A DNA stretch of 64,000 nucleotides from Corythucha ciliata (Eukaryota; Arthropoda; Insecta; Hemiptera; Tingidae). The translations under genes were made by a program, and so were the position numbers. Of this stretch, positions 12,202 to 23,223 are shown one piece after another (the first letter of the stretch is position 1; every line of letters starts with the position of its first letter). The stretch spans positions 13,082,001 to 13,146,000 of the forward strand of contig CM075941.1 in NCBI GenBank assembly GCA_038030265.1, written 5' to 3'. Below the pieces are notes generated by a model. The model ran no database searches and was not told where the DNA came from. It saw only the letters and a list, made by a program, of their open reading frames with translations.

Positions 12202-13668
12202 ACGACATCCGGGCGAAAAAAGGTAATTCTCTTCGACTGTTACCTTTTCTCGGGTCGTTCCCTCCACACAAGTCCGAAAACAATCATCACACTCTTGTCA
12301 TTAAAAACAAATTCTCCTAATAGTTGGTCTGCGAACAGCAATAGTGATGCGCTATATTTCATGCTCGACTATTTTGTGTTGTAATTTTGGCAACACAACT
12401 GACGTTTCTTTGATCTATTTCAATTTATTTACCTTTATTTTGGTAATTCAGTTGACGAATGATCCTCCGTTTTATTGTAAAACAAACACCTTCAAAAATT
12501 AGTCCAGTCAATGAATGATGAAAAACAAGTGGGGACGACGTGGTCGGCTTAGTGATTTTTTATTTTCCGCTTTCTTTGGGGTAGTTGGGAGGTAAACATA
12601 CTAAAAGTCCCCGGACGTCCGATGTAACCGGGCTGCTGGAGACCACCGGGAAGGTCACCTAACTAGCACAATTGGTCGCATTTAGGTTCATTTGCGACAT
12701 GCCACCTGGGAAAAATGGCATAGTTTCGTCACTTTTGAGAGGTACTCTGGTGGAACTTACAAGCCTTAAAGAGGGGCAAATTCTAGCTTTATTGGTCAGC
12801 CAGAGTCTAAATTTGAAGCACTGGAGGAGCTATTAATAAAACGCCGATGGTTTTCATCCGGAGGACGATCTTAAAAGCCTTAAAGCAGGGCAACATCTTG
12901 TTTTATTAGTCAGCCAGAGTCTTAATTTGAAGCCTCAGCCGAAGGACAACACCTCACCACCTGTAACGGTGAAAATAGATTAATTTCGCCACTTTTGAGA
13001 CGTACTCTGGTGGAACTTACAAGCCTCAAAGCGGGGCAAATTCTTGCTTTATTGGTCAGCCAGAGTCTTTATTTGAAGCCTCAGCCCAAGGACAACACCT
13101 CACCACCAGTAAGGGTCAAAACGGATTAATTTCGTCACTTTTGAGAGGTACTCTGGTGCAACGTACAAGCCTTAAAGCGGGGCAAATTAATTATTAATTA
13201 ATTAATTATTAAGTTTATTGGTCAGCCAGAGTCTAAATTTGAAGCACTAGAGTAGCTGTTGGATTAGGAAGCAAAACAGAAGCATGAATAGATAGAGAGA
13301 ATAATTACATACGGAATCTTATCAAAGAGATGAAAAACGAGTACGAGATGCCTCGCATGTTTTAGCTTAATATTCTTTGGTTCTACAAACCTGTCTCAAT
13401 TGTGATCATTAGTCAACTGAATTACCAAAATAAAGGTAAATAAATTGAAATAGATCAAAGAAACGTCAGTTGTGTTGCCAACATTACAACACAAAATAGT
13501 TGAGCATGAAATATAGCACATCACTATTGCTGTTCGCAGACCAACTAGTAGGAGAATTTGTTTTTGGTGACAAGAGTGAGATGATTGTTTTCGGACTTGT
13601 GTGGAGGGAACGACCCGAGAAAAGGTAACATTCGAAGAGAATTACCTTTTTTCGCCCCGTTGTCGGCA
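12202..13668. mobile_element. Long-TIR element B with internal tandem repeats
   Basis: Left arm 12202-12464 and right arm 13403-13666 are inverted copies; both contain GAAAAAAGGTAATTC and a TTTGTGTTGTAAT.TTGGCAACA stretch. The loop has no recognisable coding sequence. It holds tandem repeats (12725-13252), so this is probably a non-autonomous element. Small frames within the arms on opposite strands are mirror images of each other and should not be annotated as genes. Confidence 0.65.
12725..13252 (+). repeat. Tandem repeats of ~115-165 bp in the loop of element B
   Basis: Four imperfect copies of a block containing CACTTTTGAGAGGTACTCTGG, a central AAGCCTTAAAG.GGGGCAAATTCT and TTGGTCAGCCAGAGTCT. 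The GTCAGCCAGAGTCT word recurs near 12795, 12909, 13056 and 13222. The first is shorter on its right side and the second lacks its left half. The last copy is interrupted by an AATTAATTATT microsatellite. There is no coding potential. Confidence 0.75.
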
Positions 13669-13706
13669 TCCCATCGGACCTGTGTTTACATGGACTTTTC
13701 TGGTCC

Positions 13707-16489
13707 ATTTTGGACCTAGAAAAACCCCCTGCATTATTGCCGTCGACTTACCATACACCCTGTATAGGTGGCGAACTTGATACAGATGGCGGACTTTTAT
13801 TGCTGCTTTATAAAGAGGTTGGAAGTATATTGGCATTCAAATTTGCTGCCCTTAGAATATTGACGTTCAAATTTGCTATTAGAAGTTTTTGAGTTGAGGA
13901 GGGCAAGTTTTTGGGGTCAAATGGTCATATTAGGATAGTTTCATAATTTCGGTCTTGCCAAAATTGGTCTTTTCGATTTTTTTGAAGAACTTTTCGTCCT
14001 ATTTATATTCTGGGAAACAACGGCAGTGTAACCGGGGGGTGGGGGGATATTTCAAGTCTCTGTGACAAGATGTGATCATAAATATGAATGCTAGCCAACA
14101 TTATGTGAACTTGATTGCAATGCCTTCCAACTCTTTTTTCGCTTGCGTCAGCATAACTATTTCTCATTTGGCGTATCTTCTCGATGCGGTTGCCCATTAT
14201 AAAAATTCTACGAAGAGGAATCGTGTGTGTGGAAAAACACGGAGATGGCGCCGGAGAAGAACCGGAAAATTATTCCTCCTCGCCTGAGTTCCGCGACTCC
14301 TCTACCCCGTGCCCCGTCCTGTTCGCGTCATCAACCACCTCTGTTGTGCTCCGCTTTTAAGTCAACAGAACGTAGGAATTGTTTCCCTTTCCGTCGTCGA
14401 AGAGGAAATGCACAATAACAATAAAGGATTACGACTCTCCCACCCCTCACCCGTGCACTTCCACATACGATTTTTTCCCCTCCAACATTACAAAGTGATG
14501 ATACGACATGAATTATAAAAACTCTTTATTAGTTAGGGTCGATGCGACGCTATTTCGGGGTCGCGAGACTGCTTTAACACGGTCATTTTCTGTGTTTTAA
14601 AAACTGGGTCGAGCGAGTTAGAGTGAGAATGATCAGAGAGACGTGATCTCCCGCACTTAGTGGAAAATCTCTCTCTCATTCCATGTCGTTCTAATTTTTA
14701 TTACGTTGACTTCCCCGAGCTTCTATACAAATTATTATAGTAATTTTAAAAAAATACTCGCAAGTTTAATTTGGTAATTCCTGACAGGAGTGTGACGTCA
14801 TGGGGTTTGTTCTCCTGAAAATTATTAATGATGCTTTGTGATTTAGCCGTGGCAAAGTCTCTCTTGATTTTATTAGATTATGAAAGGGTTGAATGGCTTT
14901 AAAGCCTGGAAAGGATTAACGCGGATATTTCGCAAGATATGTCTTGGACGGTTGACGATGGGGGGGGGGGGTGCTGGAGTGCTTTAAAAAGTTCCGCTAG
15001 TCTACAGAATTGTGGGAATGGAGCGTCTGGGAGTACAATTTGTATACATCAACATTTCTTACCTATAGCGTATTTACTTTAAAATGCGTATGAAGAAAAG
15101 AAAAATTTACAGCCTTTAAGATAACCACCGTGGGATTGTTAGTTAAACCATTAAATGGTATAACTCCAAACACGATAATTTGAGCGCAGTTTTTTTTTTT
15201 TTTTTTTTTTTATCTGGAGGTCTTAGTATTTGGCTTTCGAACAAAGATCTGAAAGAAAAGTACACGACGGAAGGAGTTCGACTAGAAATAGAACGAAATG
15301 TATCTAAAAATATCACTCAAACTTGCTTGCATTGTACCCCATTCTCTTGATATCTCAACTTGCTATCAACACGAGCTAACTTTATACAAAAAAGAAAATG
15401 GAGCCCAATATTCTCGTAGCTTATCGCTCAAGGCACTTACGTAAACGTTTTCGTTTAACGCGGTGTTGAGGATGGTGGGGTTATAATGCGGCTCAGGGTG
15501 AAGGGAACGAAATAACGTAAACATTTATTTTGTATTTAAAAATGTTTCTACAAGTGCTTCTCGAAGGCGAGATTTTCCTCTCTCCTCATCTTGTCTTGCA
15601 TAAAAAAATTATCACGTCCCTGAAATAAATTAAAAAACCTTTGATTTCCTATTTTGCATGATATTATTGATTCTTCTTGCAGTAATAATATCGGCCAAGG
15701 ACACTTACCTGTTTCCTTGCGGGGCCCAACTCTCCTGATTGCATCAAAATCAAACTGTAGGGAAGACCACACACGACGGGCGCGGCAGTTTCCTCCTCTG
15801 CCCACGCGCCTGACTTCTTTATAATGCGATCCGAATTATTCCTTTTTTCCAACATTATACAACTTTTGACAAACATTGTCCTCTCGACATGACACAAAGG
15901 TCATAAGCCCTTTGAAAAAAATGTGCAGCTCTAGAAGAGGGGAAATTGGCGTACATTTTTTTTTTTTTAAACGTGCTTTACAACCTTGCCGCAACCATTT
16001 AGCTGGTGTTGTAGACAGGGGAAGGGGTGACGGCGAGAACTTTTTGCGAGCTTCCAACTTCTAACTTATGAGAAAACTTGAACAACAGTGTCTTGAGCCT
16101 TCTCACTCGTGATTTATTTAATTTTATTTTATTTTATCGCCCATCGAGGGAGAAAAAAAAAAACTCAAGGTGATGATTCACCGCACGAAAATTCCTATCC
16201 AATAGCAAAATTATTATTTTGTTTCAAAAATAGGGAGTATTAACGTTTATCAATCATTGCCACGGCTAGTACAGGAGTTCGTTTGTTTTCCGCTTTTGAT
16301 TGCCAACAACTCTCAACTCGGATAGATTAACGATAGTGACCCATTTTAAATAAAAAACGTCTTCAAAGCTTGGTAATTTTCTTTTCAATCTGCTAATTAC
16401 ATGTTAAAATCACGTGCTGAGGAAGAAATGAGCTTTATTGAGCGGGTCTCAAAATTCTATTTAAAGTGGCCTATTTACGTTATATATTT
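13707..16489. other. gene-free stretch
   Basis: No gene recognised. It contains a duplicated ~35-bp block at 13828-13887 (…CATTCAAATTTGCT… then …CGTTCAAATTTGCT…), a G run near 14960 and a 22-base T run at 15190-15211. The short frames have no domain I recognise. Confidence 0.55.
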
Positions 16490-17870
16490 CGAGTAGTTAT
16501 GGAACAAGTATAGCGGTGGAGAGATGGGACTAATCGTCGTGTGGGTTTGCAGACGTGTGGCAGAGTCAGCACTGCCACGAATGCGCTAAAAATGGAATGA
16601 TTTAGGGGACCTAGTGCAGTGCGAACTGTATGGGATAATGCCATGAGAGAGCTGCCAGACTTTTTCAGTAACAAATAATATACATATTTATGCAGAAAAT
16701 TCCGCTCCAATACTTGTAATTCCATGCAATAAACTGCCTTGCAAATAGCCAGCCAAGCCATTTTAGCTCGAGGAATTACAGTAGTGAACAGCCAGTCTAG
16801 CTGCAGTAACCAACCGTGATGGAAGGGGGGGGGGACAATCAGTTGGTAAAGTGGAGACGATCCTATTCGATGGGGGAACAACGAATGACCAGTTCATCGA
16901 TTTGAGGGCGCTTATAGTCAGTTACTTACTAAGTGCGCGAATATAGCCAGTCTGGCAATTTTTTCCAGTGCAGCAAGTCAGATTAGGCACTTCAATGGCA
17001 AGAACCGACCGTTAAGCCATCTGCAAGCGCAAATGGTCAGGTCGGCTGTTTTAAGAGCTGTACGAATCATCTGCAGTTTTGCTGCATTTTCAGGGGGCGG
17101 AGGCTCATTTGTCAATTTTTGAAGCACAAATGATAATTTACTCCACTTCTCAGGCTCGAATGGCCATTTTTAGGCTGTGATTAGCCAATCGAGCAGTTTT
17201 ATATAGCGCGAAAATAGTTGCAGTTTATCCAGTCCTGAGGGTGCATGTGTGTGATGGGGTCGATTAGTTGGTAATGTGAGGACGGCCCATGCTCGGTGCT
17301 AGTGGTCAGTTTGGCCATTTTTCGGCTTCAGATAACAACTTCGTAGGCGCGAATCGTCCATTGCCTTTGTAGGGCACAAATGAGCCGTTTGAACATTTAC
17401 AGACTGAGTTGCTATTTGCTACTTAGTACGAGTAAGCCATTTTTAGTGCTTTATTTTGCCAATTTCAGAGCACGAACCGTCAATTTGGACATTTTGAAGC
17501 CGTGAAGGCCCAGTTTCGCCATTATTGATTGAGGATGGTGGATTTTGCCATTTTAAGGTAATCCATCTGTTTAAGGGTTTTCAAACCGTAAACCGCGCTC
17601 AACGATTTATAGACCGCGTAGAGTCAGTTATACCAATTTTACGGCGTGAATAACCAGTTAGGTCATTTTTACGACGAAAACCATCGGTATGGTCATGTCT
17701 AGCGCATGACATGATGGAACTAGTATTAAGTGTGATGTTTTTCAGGCAAGAATCCATGTTATAGTCAATTGAACTCAGCTTAGCCATTTTCAATGCGCGG
17801 ATCGTTAGTTTAATCATTTTGTGGACGCAGTCAGTAAGTTTTGCTGTTTTAGTGCATTTCATTCAAAAAA
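16490..17870 (+). repeat. Family-2 degenerate tandem array (~31-33 bp)
   Basis: The array is built from diverged copies of a unit like CGAATCGTCAGTTTTGCCA followed by TTTT.AGGGC, recurring about every 31-35 bases. Clear examples are GGTCAGTTTGGCCATTTTTCGG near 17300 and AACCAGTTAGGTCATTTTTACG near 17655. The same unit recurs at 31543-31680, 33230-34040 and 34908-35030. The 133-codon minus-strand frame at 16480-16881 is a by-product of this repeat. No flanking TIRs were recognised here. Confidence 0.7.
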
Positions 17871-17879
17871 TGCGCTATT

Positions 17880-19530
17880 GGTCTCGCCCTGATGGTCGCA
17901 CGTATGGGTTGTGATACTTTTTTTCACGTTTCAGAACCCCTAGAACACGAATCCGAGGTCGGTTCGATTTGATATACACATATATGTATACACATGGCCC
18001 CTCGCTTGTTAGCACGATCACGGTCGCAATTTTTGACTTAGGGCAACCAAATTTGGTCTAACAATCAATAGCGTGAATATCTCGGACGAGTTCATGATCC
18101 AGATGAATCGGGTCACGGGAACGGTGTGAAAGAGGGGTTTGAATTCTTTGAAAATTCGCTACCGCACGGCTGTTGCTGCAATCGCCCCCAAAATTGACTC
18201 GAGTAATGAGAAATGAACGCGCTTTCGTATGAGACCCTAGTGAACCAAATCCGTTGATACGGCAGGGGAGTTCTCGGCGGAGGGGAGCTATTAAAGTAAC
18301 GCTATGCCTTACTGGACCACCCAATTACCAAAAAATTTCATTGACATTGTATTTTGAGCCGTCTCTTTTATTTGATTTGCCTACAGCCTAATAAATCTTG
18401 AGTGAAAAATCCTGAGGTGGGCCTCATCCTGAGGGGTAACTCATTTTTCTTTCCGTGCACCTGTTGATTCTAGCAGCATCATATTCGGTACGTATACTTC
18501 ATGTTAAAGTAATCTTTGATTACTATTTTAATTTTTTGAAAAAGTCAAGGGGGAGGGGGCGGTGTTCCCGGGGTGGAAGCAAGTGTGTGGTCTTGTTAGC
18601 ACGATAACTCTCGAAGAAATCAATTTTGCGGAACGCGCTTTGGCACAAAAATCAGTAGTCGTAAGACCCCGGTCGGTTTTGCATTTGGGCGAAATCGGTC
18701 AAGGTGGAGGGGGAAAAATAGGGGTTAAATGGTCAAAAAATCACTATGAATCACCAGTTCATTCTAGAAGGATCATATTCAGTACGAATACTCCATGTTA
18801 GAGTAGCCTTTGATTCCCATTAAGTTCAGCTTAAACAAACCCGGCAGCAAACAGTACAAGGAAGGGTCAAACATTAACGAAACAAATCATGGTCTCAACA
18901 TTACTACTTCTGGGACGGCTTAGGGTCTTGTTAGCACGATAAATCAGTAGTCGTACCGGTCGGTGTTGCATTTGGGCCAAATCGCTCAAAGTGGAGGGGG
19001 AATAGTGGTTGAAATGGTCAAAAAATCACTGCAATGCACCAGTTGATTCTAGAAGCATCATATATTCAGTACGAATACTCCATGTTAGAGTAGCCTTTGA
19101 TTCCCATTTTAATTTTTTGAAAAAGTCAAGGTGGTGGGGGTGGTCCTTCCAGTGTGGAAGTGTAAAAATAGCGTTGAACTTCACTAGTTCATCTTAGGGC
19201 TCTAAAATTCGACTCAATAATTTAATGTAACGAAAGCCGGGTTACATTGATATTTATCATCAACTTTGATGTGGGGGGAGGGGTGAAATGGGGATGAAAT
19301 TTCAAAAAAATCGCTTAAATTCACACGTTTAGGTATTATAAAATACGGCACAAAAATTTAATATAACAAAGCCCTTGGAAAACTACCGAAACTTTTCGAC
19401 AATTTTTGAAGAGAGGGTGGTGAAAATAGAGGAGGAAGAAGTTCGGCTTAATGAAACAAATTATGGTATCAAAATTATTACTTCTGGGACGGCTTAGGGT
19501 ATCCGTATACGGAATGAAATGCACTCTTTC
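17880..19530 (+). repeat. Imperfect ~290-bp tandem repeat block
   Basis: Landmarks recur in the same order. CTTGTTAGCACGAT appears near 18005, 18591 and 18927. A GTCGGT.TTGCATTTGGGC word appears near 18672 and 18960. CCAGTT.ATTCTAGAAG appears near 18462, 18757 and 19039, each followed by TACTCCATGTTAGAGTAGCC and AATTTTTTGAAAAAGTCAAGG. ACTTCTGGGACGGCTTAGGGT appears near 18907 and 19481. Spacing is about 280-300 bases. The copies carry different small deletions, so the block is an old, decaying tandem array. No coding function is evident. Confidence 0.7.
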
Positions 19531-19936
19531 CGACCGCCAGCTGCCGGAGCGATTTAAAAAAAAAAAAATTGTAATTACGAATTATTTCTTTTTTCACTTC
19601 TATTTGCGAATCAGCGATTTATACATAGCCGCGGACTTAGTCCTACACTGGGAAAAAGAGTCGGTTCCGGAACTCGGTTGAAACAGTATTCTCGGTTGAA
19701 ACAGTATTCTCGGTTGAAACAGTATTCTCGGTCGAAACAGTAGTTTCAACCGTTAAACTTAACCGTGAAAAATAAACGTCATTCTGTTAAAGACGGCTCC
19801 AACAGTTATTTGTTCGGTTAAGAGTGCAAACAACCGTCAAAAAGACTCTTTTACCGTGTATTTAACAGACTTTTCTACACTTTCACGTGCTTAACCGTAC
19901 CGCCGTCGGTTGAGCTGAAAACTTGTCGCCCAGCCG

Positions 19937-20381
19937 GCGTGAGTAACGGTAAAACCGAGGTGAATGACCGTCTAACCGAGTTTAATAACGGTAAAACCGA
20001 GTTGAACGAGCTTATTACCGACCTGAATGAAGGTAAAACAGAGTTGGAAGACGGTAAAACCGAGTTGAATGACGGTAAAACCGAGTTGAATGACGGTAAG
20101 ACCGAGTTGAATGACGGTGAAATCAAGTTGGAATGATGGAGAAACCGAGTTGAATGACGGTGAAACCGAGTTGAGCGACCATGTCACCGAGTTGAATGAC
20201 GGTAAAGCCGAGTTGAACGGTCGTGTTACCGAGATGAATGACGGTAAAACCGAGCGTAGTGACGGTAAAGCAGAATTCAATGATGGTGAAATCGAGTTGA
20301 ATATGGCGATGTAACAGAGTTTAATGACGGCGTTACCGAGTTTAGTAACTGTAAAGCAGAGTTGAATAACGGTGAACCCGG
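19937..20381 (+). repeat. 21-bp tandem array, heptad-encoding (copy 1)
   Basis: About 20 copies of a 21-bp unit like GAATGACGGTAAAACCGAGT. Because 21 bp is seven codons, the array stays open on both strands over long distances: a GKTELND heptad on the plus strand and a FNSVLPS heptad on the minus strand (up to 162 codons, 19972-20460). This openness is expected from the period and does not show that a protein is made. The right part, ending in AAAGCAGAATTCAATGA, is duplicated at 21170-21290. Confidence 0.85.
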
Positions 20382-20967
20382 CTCCATGGCCACTAATATC
20401 AAATGTACTGACGTTGTACTGTGTAGGCGGACGATAAAACCGATGAAACGAAATTTTCATTATCTAAAACTTCCGGATCTTGCAACTTTCGCAAATTGCC
20501 CTGGGTCCCAGGTCACAATCAAAGAAAGTGGGATATTTTTCGATGAAGAACACACACAAAAAATGTAAATCGAATCAAACTCAATGCTCCCATCGATAGC
20601 CTAGTATTTATTTTTATTTAATGAAGGCATTCAGATACATATGTATAGATTTAGCATTACCCAAGAGGTCCCCTCCCCCATTTCATCATCCTATAAACTC
20701 TCCTGTTCTGGCAGTCTTAGACAAGCAGTTTTTAACCGACTTCACGCACTCGTAACTAGATGCAACAACTAAGTAGACGGTTCAGTAAGGCAACCCTTAA
20801 CCGTCAAAATTCTGTTGATTCAGGGTGCTCTATCGGTTGAAGCACTCCCTCTCTTTGTTTTTAGCGGCATCTGCAGAAAACGCGCAAGGTCTGTCTTCCT
20901 CACTGCTCCCAGTAACTTCGCAGTTCGCACATTTGCTGAAGTTGTTTCAGCCACTGTAGTCACTGAA

Positions 20968-20971
<4 letters not shown>
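20382..20971. other. Non-repetitive core of the 2.8-kb element
   Basis: This section lacks the dense AACCG word and separates the two arrays. Two short coding-like stretches are visible: an ATG frame at 20443-20568 (about 41 codons) and an open stretch near 20840-20970 ending against the poly(T). I recognise neither. They may be remnants of a captured or original gene. Confidence 0.35.

Positions 20972-21026
<55 letters not shown>
20972..21026 (+). repeat. Poly(T) tract, 55 bases
   Basis: An uninterrupted run of 55 T, the longest homopolymer in the window. It lies inside the 2.8-kb element between its two 21-bp arrays. On the minus strand it is a 55-A run, compatible with a retroposed poly(A) tail or with slippage; a small assembly error in its length is also possible. 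Confidence 0.95.
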
Positions 21027-21073
21027 CGTAAAGTGATTTGAGTCGTGTTGAAACAAGAACTTGTGACTCCGAA

Positions 21074-21136
21074 ATGGATGAAGATGTTAAAACTCTTTTG
21101 CAAGAGTGGAAGCTGAGCGACTACACGGTTGAATGA
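21074..21136 (+). pseudogene. Possible N-terminal coding remnant inside the 2.8-kb element
   Basis: A 20-codon frame begins MDEDVKTLLQEWKLSDYTVE and is cut by a stop exactly where the second 21-bp array begins. The LL.EW.LS pattern resembles the first helix of SAM-like domains found at the start of some transposon-associated proteins. The match is too short to rely on. If real, the array replaced or interrupted the remainder of the gene. Confidence 0.25.
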
Positions 21137-21345
21137 CGATGAAACCACCGAGTTGAGCGACCGAGTTACCGAGTTGAATGACGGTAAAGCCGAGTTGAGC
21201 GGTCGTGTTACCGAGATGAATGACGGTAAAACCGAGCGAAGTGACGGTAAAGCAGAATTCAATGACGGTGAAGTCGAGTTGAATGACGGTAAAACCGAGT
21301 GAAGTGACGGTAAAGCAGAATTCAATGACGGTGAATTGAAATGAC
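21127..21345 (+). repeat. 21-bp tandem array (copy 2)
   Basis: About ten copies of the same 21-bp unit as at 19937-20381. The order of variant units (…GGTCGTGTTACCGAGATGAA…, then CCGAGCG.AGTGACGG, then AAAGCAGAATTCAATGA) matches 20188-20300 almost exactly, so this array arose by duplication of a multi-unit block rather than by independent growth. Confidence 0.85.
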
Positions 21346-22442
21346 GGTGGTGAATTTTCTACTTATTGTTTGTACTATGTTTGAATATATTTCGTGTTTC
21401 TTCTTTCACGACTTCTTCGCATGTGAACTAAAATTTACGTTCATCCCATTTCAAATTTTAATCTTTTTTGACCAATAACAGAATTTCAGAACACTCACTT
21501 TCACGGTAACTCAAATTTTTTTTTAGGGTCTCAAAGGGCCACAAGAAAGGCTGAACCGAGCGTCGAGAGAAATCAGGATTTGAAATGGAAATTTAATCTG
21601 CGGTTTACCTCTGACGCTCGGCTCAACCATTTTTTGCGGTAAATTTGGCCGTAAAGAATCAGTAAGGCTAACCGTGAAAAGTGGAAGCACGTACCGAGAA
21701 AGTCGGTGACAAATTACCGTTTGTACCACAGTAGAAACGGTATATTCTACCGTATGCCGACGGTAGTATATACCGTTATTTCACGGTTGATACCAGACTC
21801 AAGACGGTACCTCTTAACCGAGGTGAGACACCTGTTTTAACTGTGATATAACGGTATATTCCACCGTATGCCAACGGTAGCATGTACCGTTATGTCACGG
21901 TTGACACCAGACTCAAGACGGTGTTTCTTAACCGAGTAGAGATACCTGTTTTACCGTTGAGTAACCGTTGATGCAACCGTCATGACAGTAGAATTTTACC
22001 GTTTTTTTTCTGCTGATGCTACCGTATAATATCCAAAATTCGGTTCGCCACTACCGTAAACACACTGTTGGACTAACCGCCTGACACGGCTGTGATTATC
22101 GAGTATACGGTCAGCTTTCACCGATGTTAGACAGTTGCTGTAACAGACAAGGGAGTTGTGGGTCAGAAGAATCTACCTTAAAGTAACGGTTAGAGTTAAC
22201 CGTCTAGTGACGGTTCATTCAACAGATATGTCTCAACTGACTGGGATCATGTGTTTAACCGTGTTTGTGGCTTGACCGTCAGACTCGGTTGCAAACATTT
22301 TACCGACAATATGCGCTAACCGAGTGCATTTAACCGTATCAAGCTTGTCGGTAGACTTTACCAACTCATGACGGTTGCAAACATTTTACCGAGATTTCTC
22401 GGTTAAAATTAACCGAGAAAGTGCCTCTTTTTTTTCCCAGTG

Positions 22443-23093
22443 TATAGCCCGGCCAAAGATTGAAGAACATCGAATCTCCACCTAAGTTCTCACTGAGAGC
22501 TTCCCCTTACCCCTTCCATTGTACAGCCGCTTACCTCCTAAAGTTTTGAAACTTCTTATCACTCGGGGATCGCGGTTCACTGATCATTCTGACTACAACT
22601 GGTAGATGTTTTGATTTGTTAAATTTTGTCAAGAATCCTTATTTTTCGTGCTCAAATACTAAAATGTTTCACTTTTCCTTCGGTCTTTCGGCGGAAGGGT
22701 TGATGTTTAAACGTACCGTGGAATTCATTGTTTGTGCAATTCCTTCCGAAGCTATGAGGCTGAGTTGCCGAAGTGAGTAAGCCAACATGATAATTATTTT
22801 CCTATTTATTTTACAATCTACGCATCGTTATCCTTGGTATGATTCCTATTTTTGGTTTTAGTACCGGAAGAACGTCCTTTGTCGAGACAAACCTTCTCAA
22901 AACACGTCTTTAACCAGGAAAACTACAACCCGATTGCTCGACAAATCTGTTGAAGCCTGCTTCGTTAAATTGAAACGTTCCTGGTCCGAGCGACGGAAAA
23001 TAGCCACAAATCTCTACTTTTACATAGTTATCAGTTGTTTTTTTGGTGAAACTATCGGGATTTCACGGAATTCTCAAGTAAAAGTCTTATTAA
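22443..23093. other. gene-free stretch
   Basis: No gene recognised. An open frame from 22934 runs into the neighbouring foldback element and has no motif I know. Confidence 0.5.
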
Positions 23094-23223
23094 GACCCCC
23101 ACACACGGGTTGTCTTGTCTTTGACTCGAACTCGAAGCGTTTCAATGTCGAACACGAATGCAATTTACAGAAGCCCCTTTCGAGTTAGCGTCGAAAACAA
23201 GACAAACTGTGTGTGGAGGGCCC
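23094..23223. mobile_element. Small palindromic MITE (~130 bp)
   Basis: The left arm (about 23096-23139: CCCACACAC, then TTGTCTTGT, then CGAACTCGAAG) is an imperfect inverted copy of the right arm (about 23179-23223, which reversed gives CCACACACAGTTTGTCTTGT then CGACG and AACTCGAAAG). Arms of ~40 bp surround a ~40-base loop. It is non-coding and target duplication is unclear. Confidence 0.6.

Larger units (their letters stand above)
10795..13706. mobile_element. Composite inverted-repeat element, two foldbacks in tandem
   Basis: A shared outer end, GGACCA followed by AAAAGTCCAT and AGGTCCGAT, occurs at 10795-10829 and inverted at 13674-13706. Between these lie two head-to-tail foldbacks: 10821-12195 with ~250-bp arms and 12202-13668 with ~260-bp arms. 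The right outer end leads directly into the second foldback's arm, while on the left the first foldback sits between the outer end and that arm. The simplest reading is that the first element inserted into the left TIR of the second. No convincing target-site duplication was found for the outer unit. Confidence 0.65.
19646..22442. mobile_element. 2.8-kb TA-flanked TIR element built of AACCG/CGGTT words
   Basis: The left end is CACTGGGAAAAAGAG (19646) and the right end is its inverted form, CTCTTTTTTTTCCCAGTG (to 22442). A TA dinucleotide flanks both ends (19644-19645 and 22443-22444). Apart from a central section, the interior is saturated with AACCG/CGGTT and ACGGTA/TACCGT words on both strands, including a threefold CGGTTGAAACAGTATTCT repeat next to the left end and two related ~120-bp blocks around 21730-21960. 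Two 21-bp arrays and a 55-base poly(T) lie inside. No intact gene is present. TA flanks suit a Tc1/mariner-type target, but CACTG termini also occur in other superfamilies, so the class is open. Confidence 0.65.

Noticed and set aside
10773..12267. Two similar frames on opposite strands sharing ISNSFRDNRYFSSFSHDVGF
   Set aside because: They are the two arms of a long inverted repeat read in mirror image, not paralogous genes.
16480..16881. 133-codon minus-strand open frame
   Set aside because: Its sequence is the reverse of family-2 repeat units; the peptide words repeat with the array.
17940..17990. GGTTCGA-like word considered as a tRNA T-loop
   Set aside because: No matching acceptor, D or anticodon stems could be formed around it.
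19972..20460. 162-codon minus-strand frame with FNSVLPS heptads
   Set aside because: Openness follows from the 21-bp period; the opposite strand is equally open, and there is no start context or flanking gene structure.
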